DNA of 64,000 nt from Sinohyriopsis cumingii (GCA_028554795.2 CM068830.1:111241214-111305213); one strand, 5' to 3'; positions 47,151 to 56,705 are shown, counted from the first letter of the stretch. Notes: generated by a model not told the origin, from the letters alone. Translations and numbers: made by a program.

Positions 47151-47312
47151 GGGGTCATCCATAAATGACGTCACGCGATTTTGGCCGATTTTTTACCACT
47201 ACTCTCCCTCGTCACACATTTTTTAAACAAATTCCTTGGCCTCGTCACACATTGTCACAAATGTGTGACCCCCTCCCCCCAAGGTGCGTGAGGTCATTTA
47301 TGGATGGTCCCC
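47151..47312. mobile_element. 162-bp MITE with GGGGTCATCCATAAATGACG ends
   Basis: The left end GGGGTCATCCATAAATGACG is mirrored at the right by GAGGTCATTTATGGATGGTCCCC. The interior holds paired TCACACATT boxes. The superfamily is not assigned. Confidence 0.75.
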
Positions 47313-47436
47313 AAGAAGCAGTGTTACCGCATGTCGGATTGTGCACATTCTGCTTTTTAGCGAATTGGTCCACAAAATAACGGTGTTTATTTTCCTTGCA
47401 TGTGTCCTGGTGATATAATTCATCACTTTTAATAGC

Positions 47437-47815
47437 GTTTTCACCATTGACCGAAAGGTAAGTTTGTTCGGATCTTACCTTTCGGTCAATGGTGAAATCC
47501 AAGATTGTCCGAATGCAAAATTGCACTGTGAGTAGGGTTAATGTCTAGACGTCAAGATCGGCGAACAATTATTGCATTTTCTCCATTATGTCACAAACTG
47601 AACGAAGTGTGTCGAGCTGTTTTGAAAATTGAACTATTCTTGATTACGACTGGCCGAAGTTCGAAATTAGCAGACGCAATTAGGATAATATAGCAGTGTT
47701 GGAACTGCTGAGGGGTGCGGACCGGTGTCTTCCCTTGTGTTATATTATTACGGGTTAGAACCCCCATCCCTTGATTTTCTTTGTAACGAGCCCCTGTGGT
47801 CAGGAAAGATAACGC
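47437..47815 (+). repeat. Dispersed repeat X, uninterrupted copy
   Basis: It matches the inverse of the two parts at 40513-40710 and 41278-41400 and shows the empty SINE target once (inverse of TTGTGACATAATGG). It contains a perfect 24-bp hairpin (47439-47462 with 47474-47497, 11-base loop). Confidence 0.8.
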
Positions 47816-48169
47816 AAGACTCTCGCCATGACAGCTTTTCTACATAAGGCTTGAAAGAATAAAAGCAAGATGTTTGAAATTCCAATGTTTTTCTTGAAAA
47901 AAGGAGAAACTTCACGCATTTGGTCTGGTGTTACTTTGCGCACAAAATGAGATATGCCGTTTGCGTGGCTAGAAAATCAAAATGGCAGATATAGATTATT
48001 CTATGTCACGTGAAAACAACGGATTTCTCCATTATCCATATCTATATACAGTACCTGTGATATAAGCCTGCTGAACCACGAATATAAGAGTTAACAGTTT
48101 CATGTCGATTGTCAATGCCATCAGAGAATTATCCTTGACTCAAAATTTGACTTTGCAAGTTTCGCTATT

Positions 48170-48300
48170 TGAAATTTTAGGCGGCGGCACGATTTACCCA
48201 ACTATACCCAAATACACCCAAATACTGTCCAGAAACAAGCACGTCATACAATTACAACTAAAGAGATTTTAAATTAATTGCAAAAGTTAAGTTCTGGATT
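48170..48300 (+). repeat. Dispersed repeat, inverse partner of 60806-60920
   Basis: GGCACGATTTACCCAA and CCAAATACTGTCCAGA are shared in inverted orientation with the segment at 60.8-60.9 kb, together with AAGTTAAGTTCTGG. Confidence 0.75.
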
Positions 48301-48448
48301 ACACCTTCGACATTTAGATACAATTAGCTATTGTGTGGTCAAATTTTGTCTTTTGGTAATTTGCTGTTTGATGATCAATATATGTATATATAACCAAATA
48401 CTTCTGAAGACCTCCCAAAAATATATGTTTAAATGCTACTAAAACATG

Positions 48449-48824
48449 AGTAGTGAATGGGGGTACTTTAGCCTCTATGGGAATTAGCGGTACAGGACCC
48501 CTTGGGATCGTTTAGCCCCAATGGAAATTTAACATGGGGGAAAAATCGTGGGATCGTTTAGCCTCAAGGGGAAATTAACATGGGTGGGACAGTATAGCCT
48601 CAAGGGGAATTGAATATGGGAAATGGAATAGGGTGGGGACCCTGTTTTATTATGGTCCCGACCTGATAGGTCTATGGAAAGTGAACAGGGGAGAGGGATA
48701 TAAAACACGCACACACACACACGCACACACACATATAAAATAAAAAAATAAAAAGGGTAGGCAATTGAAAGTCAATCTCTTTTCGAGAAATTGGAGTGGC
48801 CCTGAAAAGGGTCTTTAGGTTTAT
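48449..48824 (+). repeat. Left Polinton terminal inverted repeat
   Basis: Matches the inverse of 55763-56126. It contains three spaced copies of (T/C)AGCCTCAAGGGGAA-type boxes (for example GGGATCGTTTAGCC at 48504 and 48552), then a CA microsatellite (48708-48732), then the histone-type module at the inner edge. Confidence 0.88.
48760..48813 (-). terminator. Histone-type 3' stem-loop and U7-like element (left TIR)
   Basis: On the minus strand GACCCTTTTCAGGGCC (48813-48798) is followed by ACTCC and, 10 bases on, CTCGAAAAGAGATTG. It is the histone stem-loop with TTTC loop and one stem mismatch (A opposite C, a G-to-A change). It points outward to the left end and lies 28 bases after the stop of the minus ORF 49068-48841. 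Confidence 0.75.
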
Positions 48825-48840
48825 GTTAATGTATCCATTA

Positions 48841-49068
48841 TCATAAAGGGCACCGCATTGGTCTTCTTTTCCTTAGGCTGCGCCTCACTGTAGGACCGTA
48901 AATCAGGACTCTTTTCAGGCATTCTTGCCTCTCCACGTAAATCCTACTTATCCATAGGGTGGTGTCGGTCCTATGGACAAGTGTCCACTTGGACCGGACA
49001 TACATGGGTATGTCCGTCCGAAACATCATTGTTGACACAAGGGTTGAAGATTGAACATCGGTCCACAT
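48841..49068 (-). CDS. Hypothetical 75-aa basic protein
   Basis: ATG-initiated ORF ending in an Arg-rich tail (VRRSLRKRRPMRCPL). I recognise no family. Support comes from its placement: it lies divergent from the 49288 gene with a shared upstream region, and its stop is 28 bases before an outward histone-type stem-loop, the usual mRNA spacing. A second frame ending near 48824 is an alternative. Confidence 0.4.
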   Translation of the reverse strand: MWTDVQSSTLVSTMMFRTDIPMYVRSKWTLVHRTDTTLWISRIYVERQECLKRVLIYGPTVRRSLRKRRPMRCPL

Positions 49069-49230
49069 CTTGAGGCTCCGAGAACAGGTGAATCAATGCA
49101 GTGAACTGCGTTTATTTATAGGTAGAGAAAGGATTGAAACGGATTGAGTTCATTGACCAATCCAAACACGCGTTACAAAATTCATTCAGCCCACGTCCAA
49201 TCGGAAGAGAGCAGTCTGTGACGTCACGTG

Positions 49231-49241
49231 GTCTATATAGA
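49231..49241 (+). promoter_or_regulatory. TATA box of Polinton gene 1
   Basis: CTATATAGATT lies about 50 bases upstream of the chosen ATG at 49288, a normal RNA polymerase II distance for a short leader. Confidence 0.45.
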
Positions 49242-49287
49242 TTCGCTAGCGCCTGTGTGTAGTCAATATATGCGAGAGTTTTTGAAC

Positions 49288-49703
49288 ATGACGGAAACTC
49301 AGAAAACGATCTATTGGGGTGCATCAGCAGTGGAGACCGCCCAAGGGAACCCGGACTTACTTTCAGAAGAGGTGAATTGGGATTTTGTGGATTTTCTTAC
49401 CTCGCAAGAATTTGTTCCGGAACCTTCGTCACCTTCATTACCGCACGTGGAGAATTTTAGACAGAGACAGAAAGAAGAATTGGAGAAATTTATACAACGG
49501 CAAAAGGAAGCGGAACAAGCTTTTCTCCTACAGCAACAGCAACAAGAAGAAGAGGTAAGAAAAAACAAGAAGAAGAAGCAAAGAAACAAGAGGGTGAAAG
49601 TCAAACCGTCACGATACTATTGGACATTTTAGCGGAGTTAAGGAGTCTGAAACAAATGTATCAGACTTCTTTATCACGACTGAAGAGAACCTTCCCGAGC
49701 TAA
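49288..49703 (+). pseudogene. Polinton small gene 1: Gln/Glu-rich coiled-coil protein
   Basis: I choose ATG 49288 (MTETQKTIYWGASAVET); ATG 49270 is an in-frame alternative. Residues 60-95 are a strongly charged Gln/Glu coiled coil (RQRQKEELEKFIQRQKEAEQ). The frame runs out at 49632, but after the AAGAAAAAAC run (near 49559) another frame continues the coiled coil with EGESQTVTILLDILAELRSL and stops at TAA 49701-49703, which looks like a one-base indel. A GAG|GTAAGA donor-like site sits at the same place, so splicing is an alternative. Function unknown. A histone-type stem-loop follows at 49846. Confidence 0.55.
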
Positions 49704-49845
49704 ACACGCCAACCCTGTGAATAAGCCTACCGTACCACCCTTAGTGATTTCAACCAAATCATCGTCATCAGAAGTAGGCCTCGGCCGTGGCAAAGGCTTA
49801 AGGCAGTTAAAGTTGATTGCTTAAACTCACCCCTACACCAAAAAA

Positions 49846-49899
49846 GGCCCTCTTAAGGGCCACACACGTCTCTCGAAAAGAGATAGACTTTCAATTGCC
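49846..49899 (+). terminator. Histone-type 3' stem-loop and U7-like element, gene 1
   Basis: GGCCCTCTTAAGGGCC (49846-49861) has a perfect 6-bp stem and CTTA loop. It is preceded by CCAAAAAA and followed by ACACACGTCTCTCG and the purine element CGAAAAGAGATAG. TTTCAATTGCC then follows, as in the terminal repeats. Confidence 0.75.
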
Positions 49900-50095
49900 A
49901 ATAACTAAAAAAAAAAAAAACATTTTACCCCTATACGTGTCTGTGTATGAGTGCGTGAGTGTAGGTTCTTATTTTAAAATCAAAAACCCAAAGACACTTA
50001 CCTTTTATAATTTTATTCTTTTATCAATATTTACAATTCAATTCACAATTCAAAACAAATCACTCTTGAAAAGTTCATTGACTTCTTCTGTCTCA

Positions 50096-50613
50096 TCATT
50101 TACTCTGTTTTTTCAATTTCTTCACAGACACAGTCTTTTCCTCTTCTTCCTCCTCACAGTCTTCCCTTCTTTTCTTCTCCAGTTTCTTTTTCTTTGCCTC
50201 TTGTGAATAGAATTGTCTTCTTTCTTCGTCTGAAGAATCCCTCTCTTCTTCCTCTGAAGAACCCCTCTCTTCTCTCTTCTTTTGACTCCTCTTGTTTCTT
50301 TTTGGGGCAATCTGGAGACCAATGTCCTTTTTCTTCACAATAATAACAGGTATCTTGACTTTTGTCTTTTCTAACCCCTTTTTTTTCTTTTTTGACGGTC
50401 TGAACACTCTGAAGACCAATGCCCTTTCTTCTGACAGATATAGCAAGTATCTTCAGTTTTACCTCGAAAGGAAGGAGAGTAGTCCGTCGGCTGGTATGAA
50501 GAAAATTTTCTAATGACCCCTCGCAAAGCTCTGATGAAACGTTCGATTTGGCTAGTCTCTTCCATCGTTGTGCTCGGTTTAAGAGTGAAATGAATAGTGA
50601 AAGGACAACACAT
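50096..50613 (-). pseudogene. Polinton gene with two CCHC zinc knuckles
   Basis: ATG 50613 opens a frame with CYICQKKGHWSSEC (CX2CX4HX4C). After a shift at the GAAAAAAAAGGGG run (about 50380) a second knuckle CYYCEEKGHWSPDC appears in another frame, and a further frame gives an acidic Ser/Glu stretch (SSEEEERDSSDEERRQF) and a Lys-rich tail ending at 50096. Zinc knuckles bind single-stranded nucleic acid, so a replication or packaging role is possible (inference). It is divergent from the polymerase gene with a shared 90-base upstream region. Confidence 0.6.
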
Positions 50614-50699
50614 AGCCTTTTTTATACGACGGTCTGCGATGACTATTAATTAGCCCATTGTATTTAAACTTTGGTCATTTGACTTTTTGCTTTCAAGAT

Positions 50700-53600
50700 C
50701 AAACGATCCAATTCATTTGAGAAGAAAGAAGAAGAAAGTAAGAGGCAGAAACGTGATCTATCGCCTCGTACCAGGGCTGAAGTCTTGGCACAAATTCATG
50801 CCAGTGATTTTGAAGATGACAATAGTGAACCAGAATCCAAACCCTCTAAACAAAGTTCACTACCCTTAGTTAACCCTGAAAAATACTATTCCATTCGAGA
50901 GACGGAAAAGCCCTCCTCTAGAAAATTTAGAACCACGGCTTACAAATACACGGTGAAATTTAAAGATTTCAAGGCCGAAGTACCGTTAGAGAAAACAGAA
51001 GGGTTCATCACCAGGGTGTGGGATTCTTTGCTCACCACACTCAAGCGACAATGTCAACCCAAAGAAGACGATCGCTTGAGACTTTCCATACAACACGACG
51101 GTTTGAAATCCCCTGTTTGGATCGAGTTTAGCGTCCCTGCAGAATTCATTGCTTCCAAAGTCATGGACAAGAATCAACACGTACAACAGTAGCTTCTCGT
51201 GGGTCGGTGGTTCTTTCCAGGGGTTTTCCGGGTTCTTCCTCCACAATTAATACTGGCCGCCATGTATAGCCTATCTTGTGCTGAAAAATGGCGTTAAATC
51301 CTACAACAACAACAACAACACGTACAACAATCCAATGACCAGTTTGACATCACCGATGGAAAAGCCACACTGGACATGACCCACGTCTCTCCTCCTCAAG
51401 GGACAGGACGCAAAAAGATGTTATAGGTGGACGACCTTCGCAGCACCAAAAAGAGTCTCGTCCGAATTAACAACCCTCAAGACCAGATGCGTTTAGCCCG
51501 AGCCATCGTGGTGGGACGAACTTATGTCAACAAGAACGACACGGTAGAATGGAAAAGAGCCTGGAAAACTATTCGACAATCGGACCGAGCCAAACAACGA
51601 AACGAATCAGAACTCTTGTCACGACAAGCTGGCCTGTCCAATGACACATCCTGCAGCATTTCTGAGATGCAAAAATTGCAAGATGTCCTAGCTCCACGCT
51701 ACACCTTGAAAGTGCACCCTCAAGAAGTGCGCAGACCTCTGTTGTTTCGAGGCCAAGACTTTAAGGATGGAAAATACATTCACCTTTATCATCGCGATGA
51801 CCATTTCGATACCATTACCAGTATCACCGCATTCCTGGGATACGGTTATTACTGTGAGAAATGTGACTATGGCTATAACAATCGAGAGCAACACAAACAT
51901 TGCGGATCGAAATGTTCAGGATGTTTGGCCTGTCCACCCTGTCTGAACGAAGGGCAAGAACCACTGCATTGTCCTGCTTGTCTGCGCACGTTTGTCAGCC
52001 CTGCCTGTTACCAACAACATCTGAAGACGCAAGGTTCACAGCAGAAATGTGCTTGTCAACTCCTGAGATTGTGCACTACCTGTGGACAAGGCATACGTAC
52101 CAATACTGTCAAGGCACACGTATGTCGAGGAAAGAAAAAATGTCACATTTGTCATCACATCGTGGACTTGGAACACCAATGATACGTGCAAAAATACCAA
52201 CCCCAACCAGAGAAAGAGGATGGTCACAAGAATAAAAAGGCAATTTCATCTTTTTCGATTTCGAATGCATGCAAAAGAGACCGGTATTCACATTCCTAAT
52301 TTCTGCGTGGCTCATCGAGCGTGCGAAAGGTGCATTCAAGAACCTATCTTCAGTCATTGCCCTCACTGCAGCAAGATTCCTGGAGGGCGTGAAAAAATCT
52401 TTCGGGGACCGAACACGCTAGCCGATTTCGCCCAATGGGTCTTAGACCCCATCGACAAGACGTGGAGCCAAGAGGACATCGAATGTTACGGAGATTGTCA
52501 TCGTCATGCTACGGTGATGGCTCACAATTTCTCCGGATACGATGGACAGTTTCTTTTGAGATAATATACGGAACAAGGCACCGAGCGTCCTAAAGTCACT
52601 TTGAACGGAGCCAAAATTATTTTCATGCAAGTGGGACAAGTGCAGTTTAAAGATTCGATGAGTTACTTGGCCATGCCTTTGAGTCGAATGCCTAAAACGT
52701 TTGGAATGACAGAAATGGCTAAGGGGTACTTTCCACACTTTTTCAATACGGAAGCCAATCAACACGCCGTTCTACCCCATTTACCTGAGGTTCACTATTA
52801 CGACCCCGACAACATGCGTACCGAACAACGAGAAGCTTTCTACGCTTGGTACCAGGTCCATGCCTACGACCCTTTCGACTTTCAGGAAGAAATGCTAAAG
52901 TATTGTCGTTCCGACGTAGACATTTTACGACGATGCTGTGGAAAATTTCGAGAACTGTTCATGGAACACGGAGGGGTCGATCCTTTGAAAGAAGCTTGCA
53001 CCATTGCCAAAGCGTGTTCCTTAGTGTACCGCCAACGATTCATGCCTGAAAACACCGTGGCTGTCATCAGTCCTCAAACGACCAACTATGTCAAACGTTA
53101 ATACTCGGTCAAAGCCCTACGCTGTTTACATTACTTGTGTGACAAGGAAGACAAATGGATTCAGCATGCCCGCAACGGAGGGGGCGAAAAGACCATCAGA
53201 ACGCATTCGGTCGATGGCTGGGACCTAGAAAACCCCAAGCGCGTGTACGAATTTAACGGTCACTTATTTCACGGATGTCCCGTCTGTTACCCTGACCGCA
53301 GCACTAAAAATCAGTTTTTACAACGAACCATGGAAGACTTGTACCAGACCACTTGTCAGCGACGTCTAAAGTTAGAACAGGAAGGATACCAAGTGGTGGA
53401 ACTGTGGGAACACGAATACGATCACCGTTTGAAAACCGATCCCGAGTTTAAACGTCTCGTGGAAAGTTAACACGGACTTATACCATCCCGTCTTACCTCA
53501 TCATTGCCAGGGCAAACTGATGTTTCCCTTGTGTCGTACTTGTGCCGAAACGTGCAACCAAGATTAACCTTGTCAGCACACCCAGGAAGAACGGGCCTTG

Positions 53601-54704
53601 ATGGGGACGTGGGTCAGCATAGAATTGTTCAAAGCTCTGGACATGGGAAAACAACTGTTAGAAGTGTACGAAATTTGTCACTTTCCCAAGACACAACAAT
53701 ACCACAAGGGTGACCCCAAGCAGAAAGGCATTTTCGCAGACTACGTGGATGCCTTTTTGAAACTGAAGCAAGAAGCCAGATGCTATCCGTCCTGGTGTCA
53801 CACTCCCGAAGACCAAAAGACATTCAAAGAGAAATACTGGGCACAAGAAGGCATCACTTTAGATCACATCGAGAAAAACGAAGGCAGGCGATCGTTTGCC
53901 AAAGTGATGTTAAATTGCTTGTGGGGTAAAATGGCACAACGACCGTGTTTATCCAAGACGGAATATTTGACAGAACCTTCTCGCTACTTCCAGATGATTC
54001 ACGACAAAACTAAATTCATGAAACACGTGGACGTCGTTCGCGAAAATTTGATCTTGGTCAATTACGAAGAAGATCTGGACTTTGTACAAGACGACCCCTT
54101 TGGAAATGTCATCATTGCGGCTTACGTGACAGCTCATGCTCGCTTAAAATTGTACGAAGCTTTAGAACTGTTAGGGGAACGCGTCCTGTACTTTGACACG
54201 GACAGTTGCATTTACATCGATCACCCGAGTCAACAACACCCTGACATCGAAGGAGACCGTTTAGGAGCCTGGACAGACGAGCACCCCGACGACAAGATTC
54301 TAAGTTTCGCCAGTGGTGTTCCTAAAAATTACGGCTACGAATACCGGGACAAACAAAGAGAAGTGCACACGAAGTGTAAAGTGAAAGGATTGACTCTGAA
54401 TTATCGTACCAGTCGAGTGGTCAACTTTGGGGTATTGAAAGAAGCCTTGCAATCTGGAGAGGATGGAAACTTTAAAGTGGCCACCTATCAACCCAACAAG
54501 ATTGTACGTTTACCCACGTCGACCCTTGGAAAAAGTCTATTAAATCGTGTACCAGAAGCGAGTGCGACTTCCCAACCACTTTACTTTGCTGTATGGACAC
54601 GTTGGTATCAATCATCCCGCCTCTGCACTCCCAAGAAAAAAGTAAAAGGAGACTGGGGAAGAAGATGTGTGTGTGGTGCCAGGCCTGGAAGGTGCCATCA
54701 TTAA
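50700..54704 (+). pseudogene. Protein-primed family-B DNA polymerase of Polinton type (inactivated)
   Basis: Landmarks in order: an N-terminal domain (KFKDFKAEVPLEKTEGFITR); a Cys-rich zinc region (51850-52140); Exo I FFDFEC near 52250; Exo II MAHNFSGYDGQF near 52520; Exo III KYCRSDVDILRR near 52900; an inserted nuclease-like segment (EFNGHLFHGCPVC ... ELWEHEYD, 53250-53420); motif B FAKVMLNCLWGKM near 53900; and motif C YFDTDSC at 54192-54212. Motif A and roughly 100 residues around it are missing between about 53468 and 53475. Stops occur at 51424 (TAG), 52180 (TGA), 52562, 53099, 53468 and 53565 (TAA), with frameshifts near 52250, 53470 and 54540, and a SINE at 51189. No ATG is evident. 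The frame opens after TGA near 50682 and an acceptor-like CTTTTTGCTTTCAAG is present. It would replicate the element from terminal-protein primers; this copy cannot. Confidence 0.88.
51189..51316 (+). mobile_element. SINE family A inserted in the polymerase gene
   Basis: Perfect 13-bp target duplications AACACGTACAACA at 51176-51188 and 51317-51329. The body runs from TAGCTTCTCGTGGG to the (ACA)n tail and is 5'-truncated. Confidence 0.92.
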
Positions 54705-54730
54705 CCAGGTGTCACTGGAGTTAAAAAAAC

Positions 54731-54775
54731 AGCCCTTTTCAGGGCTACCCAATACTCTAGAAAAGAAATAGTAAT
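54731..54775 (+). terminator. Histone-type 3' stem-loop and U7-like element, polymerase gene
   Basis: AGCCCTTTTCAGGGCT (54731-54746) has a perfect 6-bp stem and TTTC loop. It is flanked by AAAAAAAC before and ACCCAA after, as in metazoan histone mRNAs. CTAGAAAAGAAATAG follows at about 54757. The stem has A-T in place of the first G-C pair seen in the other copies, a compensated change. It lies 27 bases after the last stop of the polymerase gene. Confidence 0.88.
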
Positions 54776-54832
54776 CGATTTGCCAATGTGTGTATGTAGA
54801 GTAGTGTGAATATGAACACTATTTTTTCTTGT

Positions 54833-54861
54833 GTGTGTGTGTGTGTTTGTGTGTGTGTGTT
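54833..54861 (+). repeat. GT microsatellite
   Basis: TTGTGTGTGTGTGTGTG run downstream of the polymerase terminator. GT/CA runs also follow the modules in both terminal repeats. Confidence 0.9.
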
Positions 54862-55158
54862 TTGCAAGCGCTCAAGTACATTAATGTGGTTGGTACATTA
54901 TTGGGTTTAATAATAATGCTCTGCGTGTGTGAATAGTAGATTTGGGGTTTGTTTATTGCTGTTTCACGTATGTGGATAGTAGATAATATGAAATGATAAA
55001 AGTAGGGGATGTTTTCCTTCACGTCCGCGCGTTTTAAGTAATGATATAGGTAATATAAATTTTATGTCTTTGGGGATGTTTTCCTTCACGTCCGCGCTTT
55101 AACTATAAGAACACACAAGGTTTGATGTTCGAATCCTTCTAAGGAATAAACAAAGAAG

Positions 55159-55684
55159 ATGGAGGTGACAAAATTATTCAACAATTTGAGAGATAGCTAT
55201 TTTTGGATCATGGATGGGACTTATGTAGTAGAAAGACTGAATAAGGAAGGAAGATTTGAAGGTAGCCTGAACGATGTGAAGAGTCTTGGAATAGCAAAAG
55301 ATCAAATAGGGGGAATGATTGAGGAAGAAGTAGAAAGGATCAGAGGATTCATTGACCCACCTTACGTGAGAGTACTCAGTAGGTACTTTAAAGGAGGCCT
55401 TGGATCATATCATAGAAGATAGGAGCTTCCTAGAAAATAGCTTTCATTGGACTGACTGGTGGTACGTAAAGTGGGGTTGTAACCAGTTGATAAAAGCAGA
55501 AGAACTAATTAGAGAGGTAATGAAAGTAGAAGTGTTGAAGATAAAAGAAAAATGGAGCAAAGAGAGAAAGGAAGAAGAGAAGAAGAAGAAGAAATTAGAG
55601 TTTGAAAGATTAAATAACAACTGGATGAAGCTCCAACAGAAATTCAGAGAGATGGGCCATCCTGACTGGATAACAGAGGAGTAG
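55159..55684 (+). pseudogene. Polinton small gene: unknown protein, frameshifted
   Basis: ATG 55159 opens 87 codons (MEVTKLFNNLRDSYFWIMDG). A second frame from about 55385 continues with LKEALDHIIEDRSFLENSFH and HWTDWWYVKWGCNQ, then a Lys/Glu coiled coil, to the TAG at 55682-55684. One base is lost near 55390. I recognise no family. The segment is purine-rich on the coding strand. A histone-type stem-loop follows 88 bases after the stop, in the right terminal repeat. Confidence 0.5.
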
Positions 55685-55762
55685 AAGAAGAGGAAGAAGA
55701 AAGGAATAATGAAAAAAGTGAGGACTTGGTGGAAGAAGTGGAGGAGTTAGAAGAAGAAGAAG

Positions 55763-56126
55763 AAACCCAAAGGCCCTTTTCAGGGCCACTCATAGGTCTC
55801 GAAAAGAGATACACTTTCAATTGCCTTAGCCCCATTTTTTTATTTTGTTTATTGTGTGTGTGTGTGTGTGTTTTATACCCCTCTTCCCTGTTCCCTTTCC
55901 ATAGGCCTATCAGGTCGGGACCATATTAAAATAGGGTCCCGACCCTATTCCATTTCCCATATTCAATTCTCCTTGAGGCTATACAGTCCCACCCATGTTA
56001 ATTTCCCCTTGAGGCTAAACGATCCCACGATTTTTCCCCATGTTAAATTTCCATTGAGGCTAAACGATCCCAAGGGGTCCTGTAATGCTAATTCCCATTG
56101 AGGCTAAGGTATCCCTATTCACTACT
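55763..56126 (-). repeat. Right Polinton terminal inverted repeat
   Basis: Inverse of 48449-48824, with the same GT microsatellite (55853-55871) and AGCCTCAAGGGGAA-type boxes. Outer end abuts AACATG. Confidence 0.88.
55772..55825 (+). terminator. Histone-type 3' stem-loop and U7-like element (right TIR)
   Basis: CCCAAAGGCCCTTTTCAGGG continuing to GCCACTCA: the perfect GGCCCT/AGGGCC stem, TTTC loop and A-rich 5' flank are those of animal histone genes. GGTCTCGAAAAGAGATAC begins 9 bases after the stem. It points outward to the right end. Confidence 0.9.
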
Positions 56127-56132
56127 AACATG

Positions 56133-56700
56133 CCAATACCATCAAAATGCTCTCAAATATATATAAATATACCTAAATTTACTCGGATGTTTCTATTCTA
56201 TGTCACAACTTCCGTCTTTATTTTCATAGGCCTGATAATTATTTCTTTATTCGCATTAATTCAAGTTGTATTTTCTGCTGCTGAGTTCGTTCGGCAGTTT
56301 GTTTCGTTCTATTATATGCAAGCTCCGACAATTTAAATAATTATCTGGTAACTGACAGTCATGGGCTGAATTAATGACATCAACCTTGGTTCTTTCGAGT
56401 TCTCTGTCGCAACTGATAAGCAACTGTATTGTGAAAGGCACAATACTGTACTGCACCTTTTTGGTAACTTTTGACGTTGTAAAGGTGACTACATTCATAT
56501 ACGGGTGTAATTGTAAAGTCAAATTAGAATTAAAATAATGTTATGTTTTATCTTTTATTGAAGTGGCGAAAATACATTAATATAGCAGTTATTTCCTAAA
56601 TACAGATGTATCTGTCATACAACTAGCAATAAAAGCGGTTACAACCTTATATAATTTATTTCACAATGCATTAATTATGTACATGCGCATGTTACAAAAT
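56133..56700. other. No gene recognised
   Basis: Flank between the Polinton insertion and the MULE gene. AT-rich, nothing supportable. Confidence 0.5.
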
Positions 56701-56705
56701 GTTTA

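Larger units (their letters stand above)
48449..56126. mobile_element. Polinton/Maverick insertion, 7,678 bp, internally deleted
   Basis: Bounded by perfect 6-bp target duplications AACATG (48443-48448 and 56127-56132), the Polinton hallmark. The ends read 5'-AGTAGTGAAT and its inverse, inside about 370-bp terminal inverted repeats. It encodes a protein-primed family-B polymerase and at least four small genes, but no integrase, packaging ATPase, protease or capsid genes. It is about half the usual 15-20 kb, so it is a deletion derivative or non-autonomous form. The genes are broken and one SINE has inserted. Confidence 0.88.

Noticed and set aside
49311..49604. 97-codon minus ORF rich in Ser, Cys and Phe
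   Set aside because: Antisense shadow of the purine-rich coiled-coil gene.
50060..50080. Histone-type stem-loop for the minus-strand zinc-knuckle gene
   Set aside because: ACTTTTCAAGAGT on the minus strand resembles the loop but cannot form the 6-bp stem and lacks the purine element.
50700..54704. Stop codons reassigned to glutamine (ciliate-like code) in the polymerase gene
   Set aside because: Most TAA/TAG stops fall where Gln would fit, but each is one C-to-T change from CAA or CAG. There are also frameshifts, a large deletion, a SINE insertion and a TGA at a likely Cys. Ordinary decay explains it better, and the flanking repeats are metazoan.
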